In this document: positions 51,225 through 63,941 of the stretch, piece by piece
Numbering within the stretch: position 1 is the first letter of the stretch
Layout: each line of letters opens with the position of its first letter
Origin: Chlorokybus atmophyticus
Taxonomy: Eukaryota > Streptophyta > Chlorokybophyceae > Chlorokybales > Chlorokybaceae
DNA length: 64,000 nucleotides
Assembly: GCA_009103225.1 (NCBI GenBank)
Contig: RHPI01003330.1
Coordinates: forward strand, 277,133 to 341,132
Reading direction: 5' to 3'
Program-made: the position numbers and the translations under genes
The notes under the pieces: model-generated
What the model was told of the DNA's origin: nothing
Database searches by the model: none
What the model saw: only the letters and a program-made list of their open reading frames with translations

Positions 51225-52503
51225 ATGCAAAGAGTTTGCTTTTTGGTTGAAAGAGCCATGTGTGGCAGGTTTAGCGGTAAGGTCTTTCTGGTCACGGGTG
51301 CGAGTTCTGGCATCAGCGCGTGCGTGGCGGAGCACCTGGCCGCAGACGGCGCGCACGTCTGGCTCGCCGCCCGACGCGAGGAGCGCCTGTCGGCACTGCG
51401 TGACAAGATTGTTGCTGCGGGCGGAAGCGGCAAGTCCTGATGGCACATTTGGCGGTCCTATGAACTTTGTAGATGTTGTCTGCGTGTGCACGTGCATGCG
51501 CGCATGTGCGTGTGCGTGTGTACACCCGCGCACCAGCGTGTGTGTCTCACTTGCAACAGTTGCCGATTGCAATGCACGCACACATGGACATGTAACAATA
51601 TGCTTTTTTGCTGCAGCTACTGTGCACAAGCTGGACATACGGGATCACGCGGCCGTGGACGAATGCGTTGCGGCCATAGTTAAGAAGCATGGCAAGCTTG
51701 ATGGTGCTTGGAACGGCGCAAACATTGGCGGCAAGAGTGGCACGTTGGAAGCGTACGATATGGCGAACTTTGCGGTGCGAAGAACTCGTGCTTAACAATC
51801 TCCTACGCAATATTCTACTCCAAGCTGATCAACTTTTGTTCATTGCTCTCTGCACTACGCAGGATATCCATGCCACAAATGTCATTGGAACAGCAGCTTG
51901 CATCAAGGCAGAAATGAAGCAGATGCGCGCTCAGGTCAGCACAAAACATCTTTCTTTTTCACACACAACTCGCTCAACTTTGACCTTACTCTAGTATACA
52001 CTGTGTGCACAGGGTTATGGGACCATAGTCAACAACTCCTCAGTGGCCTCCACGAAGGCAATGCCGCACATGTCGGCATTTGTATCATCAAAACACGCGC
52101 TGGAGGGCCTCATGAAGTGCGCTGCGCTGGAAATAGCCGCCGCGGGTGTTCGCATAAACAACATCGACGCTGGCTACGTGTACCCAAGGTGTGAGAGTCA
52201 GATTACTTGTTCAAACCCTTGCTTGGCATGCTGCTTGCTGAACAGCATGCAACACACAACCACCTTCTCTGCAGTGAGATGTTCACCAACTTTGTGGACA
52301 AGCTACCGAAGATGGGTTTGACGGAGGAGTGGTTTTTGGAGAAGCTACCGCAGCGGCGTTTCACCACGCCGGACGAGGTGGCGAATGCGGCGCTGTTCCT
52401 GCTGGATGATCGCCTCGCCAGCGGCGTCACGGGACAGAGCATCAGCGTCTGCGGCGGGATGGGACTGAACCAGTTTTCGGGCACAAGTTCGCTGAAGCGA
52501 TGA
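51225..52503 (+). CDS. Short-chain dehydrogenase/reductase family protein, catalytic Tyr replaced
   Basis: Five exons: 51225..51429, 51617..51774, 51863..51934, 52013..52188, 52275..52503, giving 279 residues; a start at 51258 would give 268 and fits the family better. Intron 1 begins GCAAGT, a GC-AG intron; only this donor keeps frame. The Rossmann start is VFLVTGASSGISACVAEHL, with Ser in place of the third Gly of TGxxxGxG. The NNAG strand reads NGANIGG. The catalytic Ser region is present (IVNNSSVAS). The YxxxK motif reads FVSSK, so the catalytic tyrosine is Phe while Lys remains. The C-terminal part (PDEVANAALFLLDDRLASGVTGQ, then VCGGMG) is typical. It may still bind NAD(P) but probably has weak or no oxidoreductase activity, or is regulatory. 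Confidence 0.85.
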
Positions 52504-53388
52504 TGGGTGAGAAGTTGTCACGTTGGCGGTGTGTCACTCTGGGCGGTATTGCTGCCATAGAGTGCAAACATGTGTATACATTTGTGTCACAGTGCAGTGC
52601 AGCGATTTGTGTACCTCGTGTCTTAGTACTCTACAGTACCAGGGATTGCAAATTGAGTGCTGGAACGACGACCACCGCTGGGCTGTTTGAGTTGGGGCAG
52701 TTAAGTGTCGTGCAAATTCTCTTGAGCTATAATTTTCTAGCGGTATAGGGAAAAATAGGAGGGGCCTGGAACACAAGCAGACCTGCACAGTACAACCAAC
52801 AACAGGCAAGCATGCTCGATACACCACAACACACATGCACGTAAACTGCTCCAACTACCTAGCTTAACTAGGCTAGGGGGCCTGGTCCCTATGTGCTTCT
52901 GTGCGTGCATGGCAGGATAGATGCAGATCATCGTCTCGGCATTGCTCAGCGTATGGAGAAGAAACTAGGAGCGGCGGTGCGCAAGATGCGGTGCAGAAGA
53001 TGACGACTGTGCGGACAATCAACGTGACAGCCCTAACCCTAACTGTTCTCTTCCAGCAAGAATCTTTCTCAAATGGTGTCAGGTGTGTCAAGCAGTGAGC
53101 ATGTCCGACTTGATAGAACCGAACCTTGCTGTAAGTAGGCAGACTCTTTATAGCAAAGCACGGCACAGCAATCTAATATTACTTCAGAATCTATACACTT
53201 CAGTGGCAACTAAGCGTTACGGGTACACAGACAAAGTCCACAGCGGTATGCGCATTGCCAGCCAGCAATGTTTTCCCTCCCCTAGTACACCCTTGTCTAT
53301 ACTGTACACGATAGCTAGAGCACAGAAACGCGCACAGAGCACACACACACACACAACCCCTCTAACCCACCTCCCACTACACTCACAC
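52504..53388. other. Convergent intergenic region
   Basis: 3' flanks of the SDR (+) and the pseudokinase (-). A telomere-like ccctaaccctaa lies at 53031-53042. No gene is supported. Confidence 0.4.
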
Positions 53389-55773
53389 TTACATGACCCT
53401 ACACCCCGAGCTTTTCTTCTTCCCACTGCCGATCCTTTCATTGTACTGCTTCACGATGGCATTCAACCCTTCCGCCGACGACCCCGATCTCCCTCTACTC
53501 CCTTTACCAGAACTCCCTTCCTCAGAGAAAGATCCCGTGCACGAGCCCGTGAAGGAGTTGCCTCTGGTCAGCGCTGTACGCAGCTTCGATCCGCCTGAGG
53601 ACGCGGGCATCAGGCGTTTTGATGTGCGGGAAGAGGGGAGGTCCACGGACTCGAGGCGACGGATGATGTCCTGGAAGGAAGGACGGGAGGAGGGGTCGTC
53701 ACACCAACAGTCTTGGATGACCCTGTTGTTGGGAGACAGAGGTGAGGTTAGTGCAGTTGAAGTCGGTCAATCTGAACAGATTCCGCTTTGGGTGTGTAGC
53801 AGCTGAAGCTGAGATACACCGTATGGCAAGTCTTTCGATGTGATAGTTCTCAAGTCCTAGCATGCATGTGGTTGTGAATATCTGCGCTTTTGGCATTAGG
53901 AAGCAGGCCCAGTTGAGTAGAATATATGCCTGCATGCAGACCAGTGTAACTACACGCAGCAGGATTTGCGTGCACGTACTCTGCAACGCCTGCTGGGTAC
54001 AAAGCGCGCGTGCAGTAAGGCAACTGCTGCACAAAAAGGGAGTCTGCATCCGAGGCAGCCGTCTTTGTGCTGTGCGTCTTTGCACCCTCAAACATCTGGA
54101 TCACAATAAGCGCTCAGTAACCACACACGCTTCCAGACACAGAACACAGGGTATGCATCACAAAGGTTGAATTGTCAACACCTCAAAGAGAACCATGCCA
54201 AAAGCATAGACATCTACTTTCAGGTCGTACGGTCTCTCACTCAGAATCTCAGGTGCCAAAAACCGGTCTGGACACAAGGCAACAACAACTAGTTAGTAGC
54301 ACTACGTGATACAACACTATCCGATGGCAACAGTGTTCAGATGCATGAGCTGAATAGAGAGACCAGAAAAGAAAATGTTGAAAGGCCAGGTTACGCACAT
54401 GCGCCCTCATGCAAGGCCAGGTTCACCCGCTCCACGATTCGGGTGCCTGGCCGCTGAAACCTCGCGTGACCAAAATCACCAATCTTCGCTGCACCCGCGG
54501 AGTTCACGAGTATGTTTCTGCAGGGAAGACTCATCGTCATAAGCAACAATTCCCCATGTGCTGTCAGACAAACTTGAAACCGACTTGTTGCTTACGCTGG
54601 GTTCAGTGCACCGATGATGATGCCCTCCGGTTTGCGCAAGTGCAGGTAGTTCAGAGCCCTGTTGAGGATCCAATTAGTAACTTGCATGCCACCCACACAT
54701 GTGCGCGTGCACGCAAGTACACACGCACATGTGTACAAGCATGCATGCAGGCTTTGACACTGGCACACCCGCACACACTGACACCCGCACACATGCGCAT
54801 GCGCGCCCGCACGCACATGTGTACAAGCATGCAGGCTTCAACACTGGTGTCATAGCTCTCTTTGCCGGCATGCAAGAAGGAAGCGCTGATGATGTGACAA
54901 GTAAGCAAGCGCTATTGCTTACTTTGCAAGGCTGAGTGCGTATGCCACAGCCAGTGGCCCAGGCAACCTTCCGCCCTCCGCCGCCATACGGTCATACAAT
55001 GTGTCCTGAGAGGAAAGGGAAGCACTTGTCAACATCATGTTTCGTCATAGTGGCAGCGAACAACCAGCAAGCCCACCTGCTGCATGTACTCGCGGAGGAT
55101 CATAAACGGCGGGTGCTTGGTGACCGCGCCGAGGAACTGCACAATGTGCGGGTGCTGCACCTTCATGAACACCTTCACCTCAACTCTGAACGCTCGCCTG
55201 CATGAAGTCACAGGGACAGTCAAGACAACATGCAAGCGCCACCAGTACTTGATTTGCAGCACTGCTCTGCTCAGTGCTCACAGCTGTTGAGGAGAGAGAG
55301 TCTCGGGTAGTCGCTTCACCACTGCAGGTGCGCCAAAATAGTTCAGCTTTAGCAGTTCCGCCCCTGTGACTGGATCCTGCGAGAAAGAGAGGGTTCAGAC
55401 ACTCCACACGCTCTCGATGGAGGCAGAGGTTGAGGGTGAACATAAGACCAACATGCGACAGGTTGTGTCCCCCTGATCTCCTCACTCCATGGTGGAGTGT
55501 GAGGAGATTGGGCTTGACGGGATGGATTGATGAGAGACCAAGGCTTAGTCACTCCATTCATCCCATCAATCCACACATACACCCCACCTCCTCCCCCGCA
55601 ACATCTACGCGACATGTTGGCATCCAGACCCGCACCTTCCGTATGACTTGTGCGTCCCTGAGGTCCAGGTCGGATGGGTCCACCTCCCAGCGCTCGTCCG
55701 TGTCGGTGTCATGTGGGAACAGCCCGGTGCTGGTGCTCTCCTCCTCTTCGTAGGCTTCTGGTCTCACCACCAC
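53389..55773 (-). CDS. ILK/Raf-like protein pseudokinase (5' exons unresolved)
   Basis: Nine 3' exons join in phase: complement(53389..53722, 53980..54095, 54182..54267, 54399..54517, 54596..54658, 54923..55005, 55077..55197, 55282..55376, 55636..55773), 384 residues. Order: WEVDPSDLDL as in plant ILKs; no glycine-rich loop; beta-3 VVKRL with Lys; helix C (RVEVKVFMKVQHPHIVQFLGAVT) with Glu; hinge ILREYMQQ; YLHLRKPEGIIIGALNPANIL where HRDLKPxN should be; GDFGHARF intact DFG; GAYRFLAPEIL; SERPYDLKVDVYAFGMVLFE; CWCDDPSSRPSFQDIIRRLE. The catalytic HRD reads IGA. A Ser/Gly-rich tail ends GKKKSSGCRVM. ILK-family proteins in plants carry N-terminal ankyrin repeats; here the 5' exons lie in 55774-57060 and I could not assemble them. 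The VNYEDYTRR near 56318-56344 looks ankyrin-like. Confidence 0.82.
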
Positions 55774-57070
55774 CTGAGGAGACACACCGAATGCTTGATC
55801 TCTTGCATGACAATGCACACACAGGAGAGAGAGAGAGAGAGAGAGGCGGGGGGTGCGGAACGAACCAGAAGTGTTGGCGGGGGTGGATATGGCAGCTGCG
55901 GGCTGGTAGTTGTGTAGTTGTACAAAAGGGGTGTGCTACTATGCCGGCATGCATCGTGTGCTGTGACATGCAAGCGACATGCATTACATTCATGGGTGAA
56001 CACATTCTATTCACCACCGGGCTAGTACTTTCAATGCTATGCCAACTCTAGCCTGCCCCGTTAGCCATGCAGTCAGCATGCAGAATTGTATTCACCTGCA
56101 CCACGGCTGCAGTTAGCGGCCAGCCTCCACAACAGTGACGACGACAGCAGCAGACTGTAGGACTCCCCCCGCCCTCCTCTCCCATGTCGCCGCCCTCCTC
56201 TCCGCCCGTCATAGTACAGCGCTGCCGATTGCGCAACCAGGGTTGGGTTCCCCGCAGCATGCATGCATGACATCAGCACGCATGCACGTCGCTTTTGCAG
56301 CGGTGGTAGTCTGCGTCGTGTGTAGTCCTCGTAGTTGACACGGGCAGACTTCACTGCTCCCCATGTACTTGCACGTATGGATTTGCCTAGCGTCGTGTGG
56401 TCTTCGCTGTCTGTCATCTTCAGCACTGCCCTGCATGACCAAACAGGGCGGGCACCAACCATTAACTAGGCTGCCTACGCATGCAAGGTGCTCCCGGTCA
56501 AGCACCCCTACCACTATGACAATTACACACTCCNGGGGGGGGGGGGCACAAACACACACAAGTACATACCGGATACACCTTGTCGGTGTCCAGGCCGTGT
56601 GGACTGCCCATGGTGCTGAGGCCTGACGTCGGATCCATATGCCATGCGAAGAGCTGCGACGGAGCTGCCTGTTGATGGCCAGCGCTGGACCAAACTGCAG
56701 CTGGCATGCCAACTACACCAACTTAAGGTTGCTACCTGCCAGGTGAGGGGGAAAATGGTTACATGCTTGCCATCACTGCTGCGGACATGCAAGCTAGCAT
56801 CCTGGCATGCAAGGTGGCTGCATGCCAAGATCACACATAGCAGATTACATTCACACTCACCGCAGCGCCGCACTGGCCACGACCAGTCAGGCCGACAGCT
56901 GGCAAGAAGCCCAATCCTGATGCTTGCGAGTAATTGCGAGTAATTCTTGACGAACGCCCTCTCACAGTTGCACAACCCCACCAGCGCAGCCTTGCTTGTC
57001 TTATCCCAAGCACGACAGCAATGACGGCGACGCCGCTGCCTTCCGGAGCAATATTGACTAGCAGGCGGCA
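55774..57070 (-). other. Unresolved 5' exons of the pseudokinase
   Basis: A plausible first exon is complement(56570..56707), 46 codons starting MPAAVWSSAGHQQ and ending before GTATGT. Another coding-like patch lies at about 56120-56440. The region has a 1-N gap at 56534 beside twelve G (56535-56546), so the missing link may be lost in the assembly. A (GA)n run lies at about 55823-55842. Confidence 0.35.
56534..56546. other. One-base gap and poly-G run
   Basis: A single N followed by twelve G. Like the C runs at the 19.7-kb gap and at the end of the window, this looks like a contig edge, not genome sequence. Confidence 0.8.
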
Positions 57071-60000
57071 ACAAGTCTAATGCGTTCCTCTGCGCGCATG
57101 TGCGCGTTTGTGCATGTCTCGCGTCCCAGCGACGGGAAATAACGGCACGCTGGCCACCGACGGTTCGTCGCCGCCGTTATCGGCCGCTTTGCGACTGGCG
57201 AGAGGCACTTGAACGAACGGCGATGCTGTACCACAGCGCCGTTCCGTCGGGGCAAGTGGGCCGCGCCGTTGTTCAAAAAAGGGAGATTGAGAGGAGGGGT
57301 TGTCTCATGCGAGGCCGAAGGGACTTCCCGGCGATTTGGGACGACATGGCACGGTGGAGCTCGCTGCTGGTACGGAGAGCTGTTGCGGTTCTCAGCGATT
57401 GGAGCTTCGAGGTTCGGGAGTTTGAGTTGCTGCGATGAAAGCCCCTCCTCAAGCCTCTCCGCAACGAGGGGCGGGGGGTGGGGAGGGGGGCTGTTAGTAA
57501 CATGCCACTCAACGGCATACCATCAAGGTATGCTTGCAATCAAGGTATTCACTGCCTAAAGGCAAACCTGATCACGAGGCTGATTTGGAATAGGGCTGCA
57601 GTTCATAATACGAACTTACACTACATTGAATATATGTTACTAGCATACACACGCATATAGCATACCCACACATTATGCACTTTTTAAATGTGCAATATAA
57701 AGCATGATACGTTGCTTTGTTGTACACAGCTAGCCAATGAGTGATATAAACGTGGATATAGTCAACGGTACAAATATACATAACAACAATTCATAAAACA
57801 TGCCAACTGAATATATTACGTTCATCATAATGTCGTGTGTCACGATATATGGTGTCAATGTGTAATTTACACGACGCTGTGCCGTATTCTCATTATGTTT
57901 ATTAACAAGTTTAAAGAATTTTAAGTGAGGTGTATCATGAAGCTGGTATGATGATAATACATTCAGTCTCAAAAGCATGAATTCTTTTACAGTGTAAATA
58001 TGTTCATGCTATTCGTGATAACACTATGCCGTGTTCTTGTTATATTATTATAAATGACGGCATATATCAGGAACAACAGTGAGGATATAGTGCGAAGCTG
58101 ATTGAATGATAATATAATTATTATCAAAAAGCAACATACGAATGGGTTGTGTATGTATATATGTTCATATAATTATATAAACATCATATCAACGTTGTAA
58201 TTACATGTATTGAAGCGCGACATGCTCAGGGCCCGCTTGCCACTCATATTAATCAATATCATGAAATGCGATGTTCTTGTTGATATGGCAAATTGTTTGA
58301 TGGAGCTGAGCATGTTGTGAAGGGCATAATCATATCCACACATATACGCACTTCAGCATGCAAGTCCCATGTCAATGCTATTGAAGCTTGATGAAGGGTG
58401 CAGTCAAGTTGCCATTTGCGACCGGAGATGCTATGTGGATGTTCCTATTAATGTTCACTACAACATCATTACTTAGTAACAACATTCAGCAACAACACGT
58501 GCGCCAACACTGCAGCCTTACCAAGGCTCTGGCGCCGTTTGTTCAGTGCCGATGTGTAAGGTCCAATCTACACTGCAAGAGTATCAAAGTTCATTATCCA
58601 ACATATTGCTTGTACATATGTGCAAGCAACATGTTTGAGGACCGAGTTTAAACGCAGCGGAACGGGACAGCTAGCAGCAGGTAGCTTTTAATATACCACA
58701 GCTATTGTCAGTTGCAAGTTGCTGAGGCTTGCAAACTCTTTGTAAGAATTGCACCAATTATCGATGTATAAACAAGCTGGTTTTGGCTGATAGAATTGAT
58801 CAGCAAGTTACCTAAGTTGCAATAAAACAGTAATAAATACAATACAATTATTAGCCTTGTGCTAAGCTGCCTACACAATCAAAAAGTTGTAGTGCCATGC
58901 GTCTCTTGAACAACTATATGCGTGGCAAAAAAGGCAACCTGCCATTTTCAAGAAGGTGGGCCCACTCGGGCCACGCGCACAGTTATACATTTGTATCACC
59001 ATATACGTATGCCATAATATATGTAAACATACATATATGTATGGGGCTATGTTAAGACCGTCTCAAAGTTCATGTCTTGAAGTTAAACTTTTACCAAATC
59101 TTAAATAGAGAAAAGTTGACATTTATCTTATATTGTACATCAATAAATGCAAAATTGCAACGTTGTTAACTATTGCTATAAACAAGAGTAGTTACAAACA
59201 TTGTTTAGCGCTCAAGTGCTACATGATGGTGGAAATGTTATTGAACAATTGTACTGAAGCAAACTAGAGACAACGCAATGTTGTTGTAACAAACAAGTTG
59301 TTTTATGGTAATAAACAACGTGGCCGTATAGTTTGTTGTTTACAAAATACTATCTGCACATCATGTGTAGACAGTACACTTCGAAGACAAAACTTTGGTC
59401 TTCGAAGTGTACTTATATGTCCTCAACTGGCTCAGCCAGCTGGGGACATTTGAGGTTGCACATGAGGGCTATTGCAAGAGTAAAGGTTGGGACTTGCAAA
59501 ACGGTAAGGTGAAAACTCTGACACTGATATGTAGATTATAATTCCGATATCCATAAATACTAATGCCATGCGTATCTTGCCGCCCCGCGTATTTTCCCTT
59601 GTAAAACTGCCTACAAACAATGCATGCTGCAGGGACAATTATCTGTGCACTATCTGTTCGATTCTTTGTCTTCATGCGTACAAATCGCACACATTATCGA
59701 ACCACTACCGTATATGAAGTCATCACATACCTTTGCTCTTTTGTGCAAAATAACACCTTTCAACAAGAATACAGTCACTCGTAATTATGCTTGCAATGCA
59801 CATTGCGTAAGGCATATATAATGTCATAAAGGGATATGCTGGTGTTCGGGAACGCAACTCATAACTGAAAGAGCAAACAGAAGCAAAACATGCAAACAAT
59901 GTTTTATTTACAAACATGCTTGCACATATATGATTGCTATGCCACACCATGCATGTGTACAATATGATAGTGCATGCAAGATGTATAACAGATTATAGAG

Positions 60001-60729
60001 CTGCGCGGAGCACGCTCTGAAATTGGTGTGCACCTAGTGCTATCATACTTCCCACATGTTAGCAAGCATTGCAATTAACACAGTAGCAACAGGCACAGCA
60101 GCACCGAGTTAAGCAGGGGTTAAGACAAAGCTTTACAACAACAATAACCCCTTGCCCAAAACATGACCTATTATTGGATTGGAGGCAGCATGCAGGGATA
60201 AGCGGGTAAGGCAGCAAGGAACAACCTACAGAGCGCAGGCGATACATGTCTTGAAAACTGTTGCACAACACTATGCTAAAACTATTTGCTGCATTACTAT
60301 TGTTTGTTTCAACAAGGGCTTAGCGCAGCACTCTGCGTGCCATTGCACGAAAAACCCAACACATGAGCGCAAGTGACATATTGATGTTGGAATTGGTTGG
60401 TTACACACAAGCGTTGACAGTGCGAACTAATGCACAGCTCTACTGAGAGGTGATGATTGCTGTATGCTTGACTAATGGGGTGTCGGTGGTAAGGTTCGAA
60501 TATTAGTTAGTGAGGTAGCCAACTTGAGCCCTGTGGTCTATGCTATAATAGTGTGTTGATTGCTGATGGTTGGTGCATGCTGATGTTGGTGGCGATCATA
60601 GCGTAGACTAAGCATGCGCATTTATCCTGCGCATTGACTGTACACAGCACAGCAAGGACAGTCTGTGCAGACCACAACGTTCACACCACCAGCACATCAT
60701 CCATGCAGGCCAAGCCAACAACGCTGCGC
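57071..60729. other. AT-rich gene-poor stretch
   Basis: The first 400 bases are GC-rich, perhaps the pseudokinase promoter. From about 57490 to 60600 the sequence is AT-rich with no frame longer than about 90 codons and no recognisable domain. Short near-repeats of taaacat/atatat occur at 57600-58200 and 58980-59040. No tRNA, rRNA or transposon protein was recognised. Confidence 0.4.
59373..59413. repeat. 16-bp perfect inverted repeat
   Basis: Arms agtacacttcgaagac (59373-59388) and gtcttcgaagtgtact (59398-59413) are perfectly complementary with a 9-base spacer. It stands alone in the AT-rich stretch. It could be a structured RNA, a terminal inverted repeat remnant or a protein site. Confidence 0.65.
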
Positions 60730-63700
60730 TTATTTCTTCACTGGTTCGTCCAGGTCAATGTAGTCTGGGTTTTTCCTCAGAATGACAAACCCTTCCAACA
60801 CAGGCGTCAAAGGCTTGTACTTGTCGGTCGTCAGCTCTGCACGCTCTCCTGCACCGAGCAGCACGGGCGTTGTGTGCGTCTGGAAGCCGGACACAGTCTT
60901 CGGCCTGCCGGCTTGGCCAACAACATCAACCGCCTGTCCAACACGCACGGACACTGGCAAGGGCTTCAAGTCTTCGTCCAGTGTCATCAGCATGCGCGGC
61001 TGCAGAAGTCAAAGTCAGCCAATAAATGAGGCCAAACCACAGCGCAGTGTGCATCAATACCAGCGGCATGCGGCATCAACACTGACCTGCATAGCAGTCG
61101 TCAAGAAGTACAAGATGTAGTGGTATTTCCCCAGGATGGTGGTCTTCATGTCAAAGCACGCGTGCAGTACCACCAGCAGGCCGGCAAGCGCTGTTGGCGA
61201 GAGCAGCGAGCGGTCATGATGGTACGGATTCAAAGTCAGTAGGCCCTTGCCCAAGTGAACTAGTCCTTGAGCCAGTCGTACAAGGAAGAGCATGTTGGCG
61301 TCCTTGTAGTAGTAACTGGAGAGGTTCCTCAGAATGCCTGCTACCCTGGCATTATTGGTCCCTGCGCATACGAGCCCCAAGCCCAGGATGGCTGCCTGGC
61401 TGACTTCGCTGTCACTGTCGTGACTTAGCCGGCTCAAAGTGTCCATAATGGACAGCTGCAAGGCAATACGAAGAGTTAGAGCTGCAAGCATGACCATGTG
61501 GCAACTATAAACTAACAGTCTTAGAGCACAAGCCTCGGGACAGTTGCTAAATGAGACCAAGAATATAACAGGACGCGACCGAACCTGTGGATTTGATATG
61601 GACAGGAGTGCAAGCCCAAGGGGCACTGCCTTGCGAATGCTGGGGTCACCATACTGTAGCAAATGCTCCAAGCTGCGCACGGCCATGGCCTGACCCAACT
61701 CTTCTGCCATACCAACAATCGCGATGCCTAGCAACGCAGGAGCCTGGGAACAAAACGCATGAGTGAGTGAGTGCCGTTGCAGGTACATCGATGACAAGAG
61801 CCGTGAGAGAGCGTGGGAACAACACACATAATGCGCACAGGCAAGCCAGCACACCTGATGACTGCTGTCCCCCTCCAAGTGATCACCGCATATTCCCAGC
61901 AGCTTCTGCACCTTCAACACGTTCCCTGAGTTGGCATACGCGCAGGTTTCTAGCACGATCTGGCAGTGCTTGGAGATGCAGTCGTGAAGGGTCTTCGCAA
62001 CTTCCACTGTGGCGTCCGCAGCATCCTGCTTGCCAAGGAACAGCAATCCCAACCCCAAGCACAGCAGCTTGGCAAAGGGATCCTGCAGCTCGGTTTCGCT
62101 TCGTTCCATCAGGGCCTGCACTACCGACTGCGCGGCTTCCTGGTGGCATGTTCCGGAGAACACAAGTCCCATGGCAACAGCAGCGAACGCGGCAACATCC
62201 ATTGTGACCTTTGAATCAGTCACAACAGGACTCAGCAACTCAAACACCTGAGACACGAAGTGGGTTGCATGTCAGTTAGCAAGTTTGTCCAAAGCTGCTT
62301 GCAATAAAACAAAGAGATAATTGCCACGGGACACACCTCTTCCTTCTGCGTTCCGGCGTACGCAAGACCCAAGCCCATAATGGCGCCGATGCGGATGCTA
62401 GGACTTTCTTTATTTACAGAGTCATACAGCAAGGCGTAAGCAGGATCACACTCGTTGCGAACGCCGCAGTTGACAACACCTACAGCTAACAGAGCACCCG
62501 CGACCACGTGTTGGTCGTTGCTGTACAAGTATTTATCAATCTGGGGAAGCCCTCCCTCAACATCCCACATCGCGATGGAGCCCTGGGAGAGACAAACCGT
62601 CACAACATGGCCGCAACCAAGCAATGCATGTATGTTACACAAATTTATACCAAGCTGGCTGCTGCGCTGATCTTCCCATGCTCTTTGTTCTTGAACAGCC
62701 AGCTGCCACTGGCACCGCCCTCCGCGGTTGTGGTCATCAGCTTGTCTGTGCCAAAGCCAGCGTTGACAAAGGCATTGACAAACGTCGCAGCAAGGTTCTG
62801 CCTGGCTGAGTCCACTGTAGGGGCGGCGCTGCGCGAGTCAATCAAGTGCGTCTGCAGTATGCGACTGTGTTAGCTCTAGAGTTATGCGACACAATGACAA
62901 ACAAAGAAAGGTCAAAGCGGGACCTTGTAAATGTCCTCAGGAGTCTTAGGCTCCATTACATCCAAGTCACGGGCCAGCGTCAGATACCCTTCACTTAGCC
63001 TGTTGTTGCGCAGAATGTCCATAAGTGTTTCGCGGTCATCAGGGGAACAGAGCGTGTCATCTTCTTCCAGGTCCAGCAACACACCCTGCACAACATAGAC
63101 TGTTAGCTGTGGAAGCAAGCTTGGATCGTGGAGCAGCCGCAGAAGTATGCCCTGGCATCACCTGCGACGCCAAAATGTAGGCTAGTTGTTTCTTCTCGGA
63201 ACTGTCCGAGCAAGCCTTGAACGTCTCAACCATTGCCTCCACGTTGTTCATACGCAGGGCAACACCCATTGCGTCTGTATACTTTTTGACTTGCATGAAG
63301 ATGTCATATGTAGCCTTGTAAACCATCTTGTCATCAGGATCCGGCACGTAGCTGCAATGAAACCGAGGTTAAATGCGGCTTGTTGTAATTGTTGACTTGT
63401 TCCATGACAGGAGCAGCAGGCTTGTACCTAGCGCAGCCAAGCAAGTACAAGCAGGTTCTCTTGTAGTTGGTCTCATCCATATGTTCAAGCAGCAGCGGCA
63501 CGCTCTCGACCTGCACACAAAACAATCAGCAATCCGGATGCACCTTCGACGAGAACGCATTCATTGCCTGAACACAAATGCAAATCCACCTCTAACAGCA
63601 AGTCCACAGCCTCTGGCTCTGCGTTGTGCTGCAGACACAACAAGGGTCATAAGAGAATATCTCCACCTTAGCAGATCTACTGTTCCATACAAAGATGTGG

Positions 63701-63941
63701 TGACAACAGACAGGCAATTGGTTACCAATTTACCTTGAAATGGAAGGGGACAATTTGCCGAACCAAAGCCATCAGGTCATCAACGGACTGGCCTTCTGCC
63801 TGTTGCAGTATTCAGCTCAGAATACGAGAATAAACTGAAGTTGTCACATGTGATAGCAAGCTCACACGCACAGCCTCGACATTGCCGTTCATTCATACCT
63901 GACGCCTCCCGTACTCTTGTCCGATCTCTCCCGCAATATTC
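60730..63941 (-). CDS. RPN1: 26S proteasome regulatory subunit RPN1 (PSMD2), 5' part beyond window
   Basis: Twelve exons, complement(60730..60999, 61087..61455, 61585..61743, 61855..62247, 62337..62582, 62651..62851, 62924..63085, 63162..63351, 63428..63510, 63590..63628, 63734..63799, 63899..63941), all in phase; the gene continues past 64000. Family stretches: [50 protein letters not shown], the PC repeats ([64 protein letters not shown]) and the C-terminus [27 protein letters not shown]...[18 protein letters not shown]1 is the toroidal scaffold of the proteasome base that docks ubiquitin receptors, shuttle factors and UBP6. It works downstream of CDC48, also encoded in this window. Confidence 0.95.

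Noticed and set aside
56073-56462. Frame reading LKMTDSEDHTTLGKS...VNYEDYTRR as a resolved ankyrin exon
   Set aside because: It looks like the start of an ankyrin unit, but I found no donor that continues it in phase to the next exon, so it is left unassigned.
60480-60520. Possible tRNA T-loop (ggttcgaat)
   Set aside because: No matching anticodon arm or acceptor stem is visible around it.
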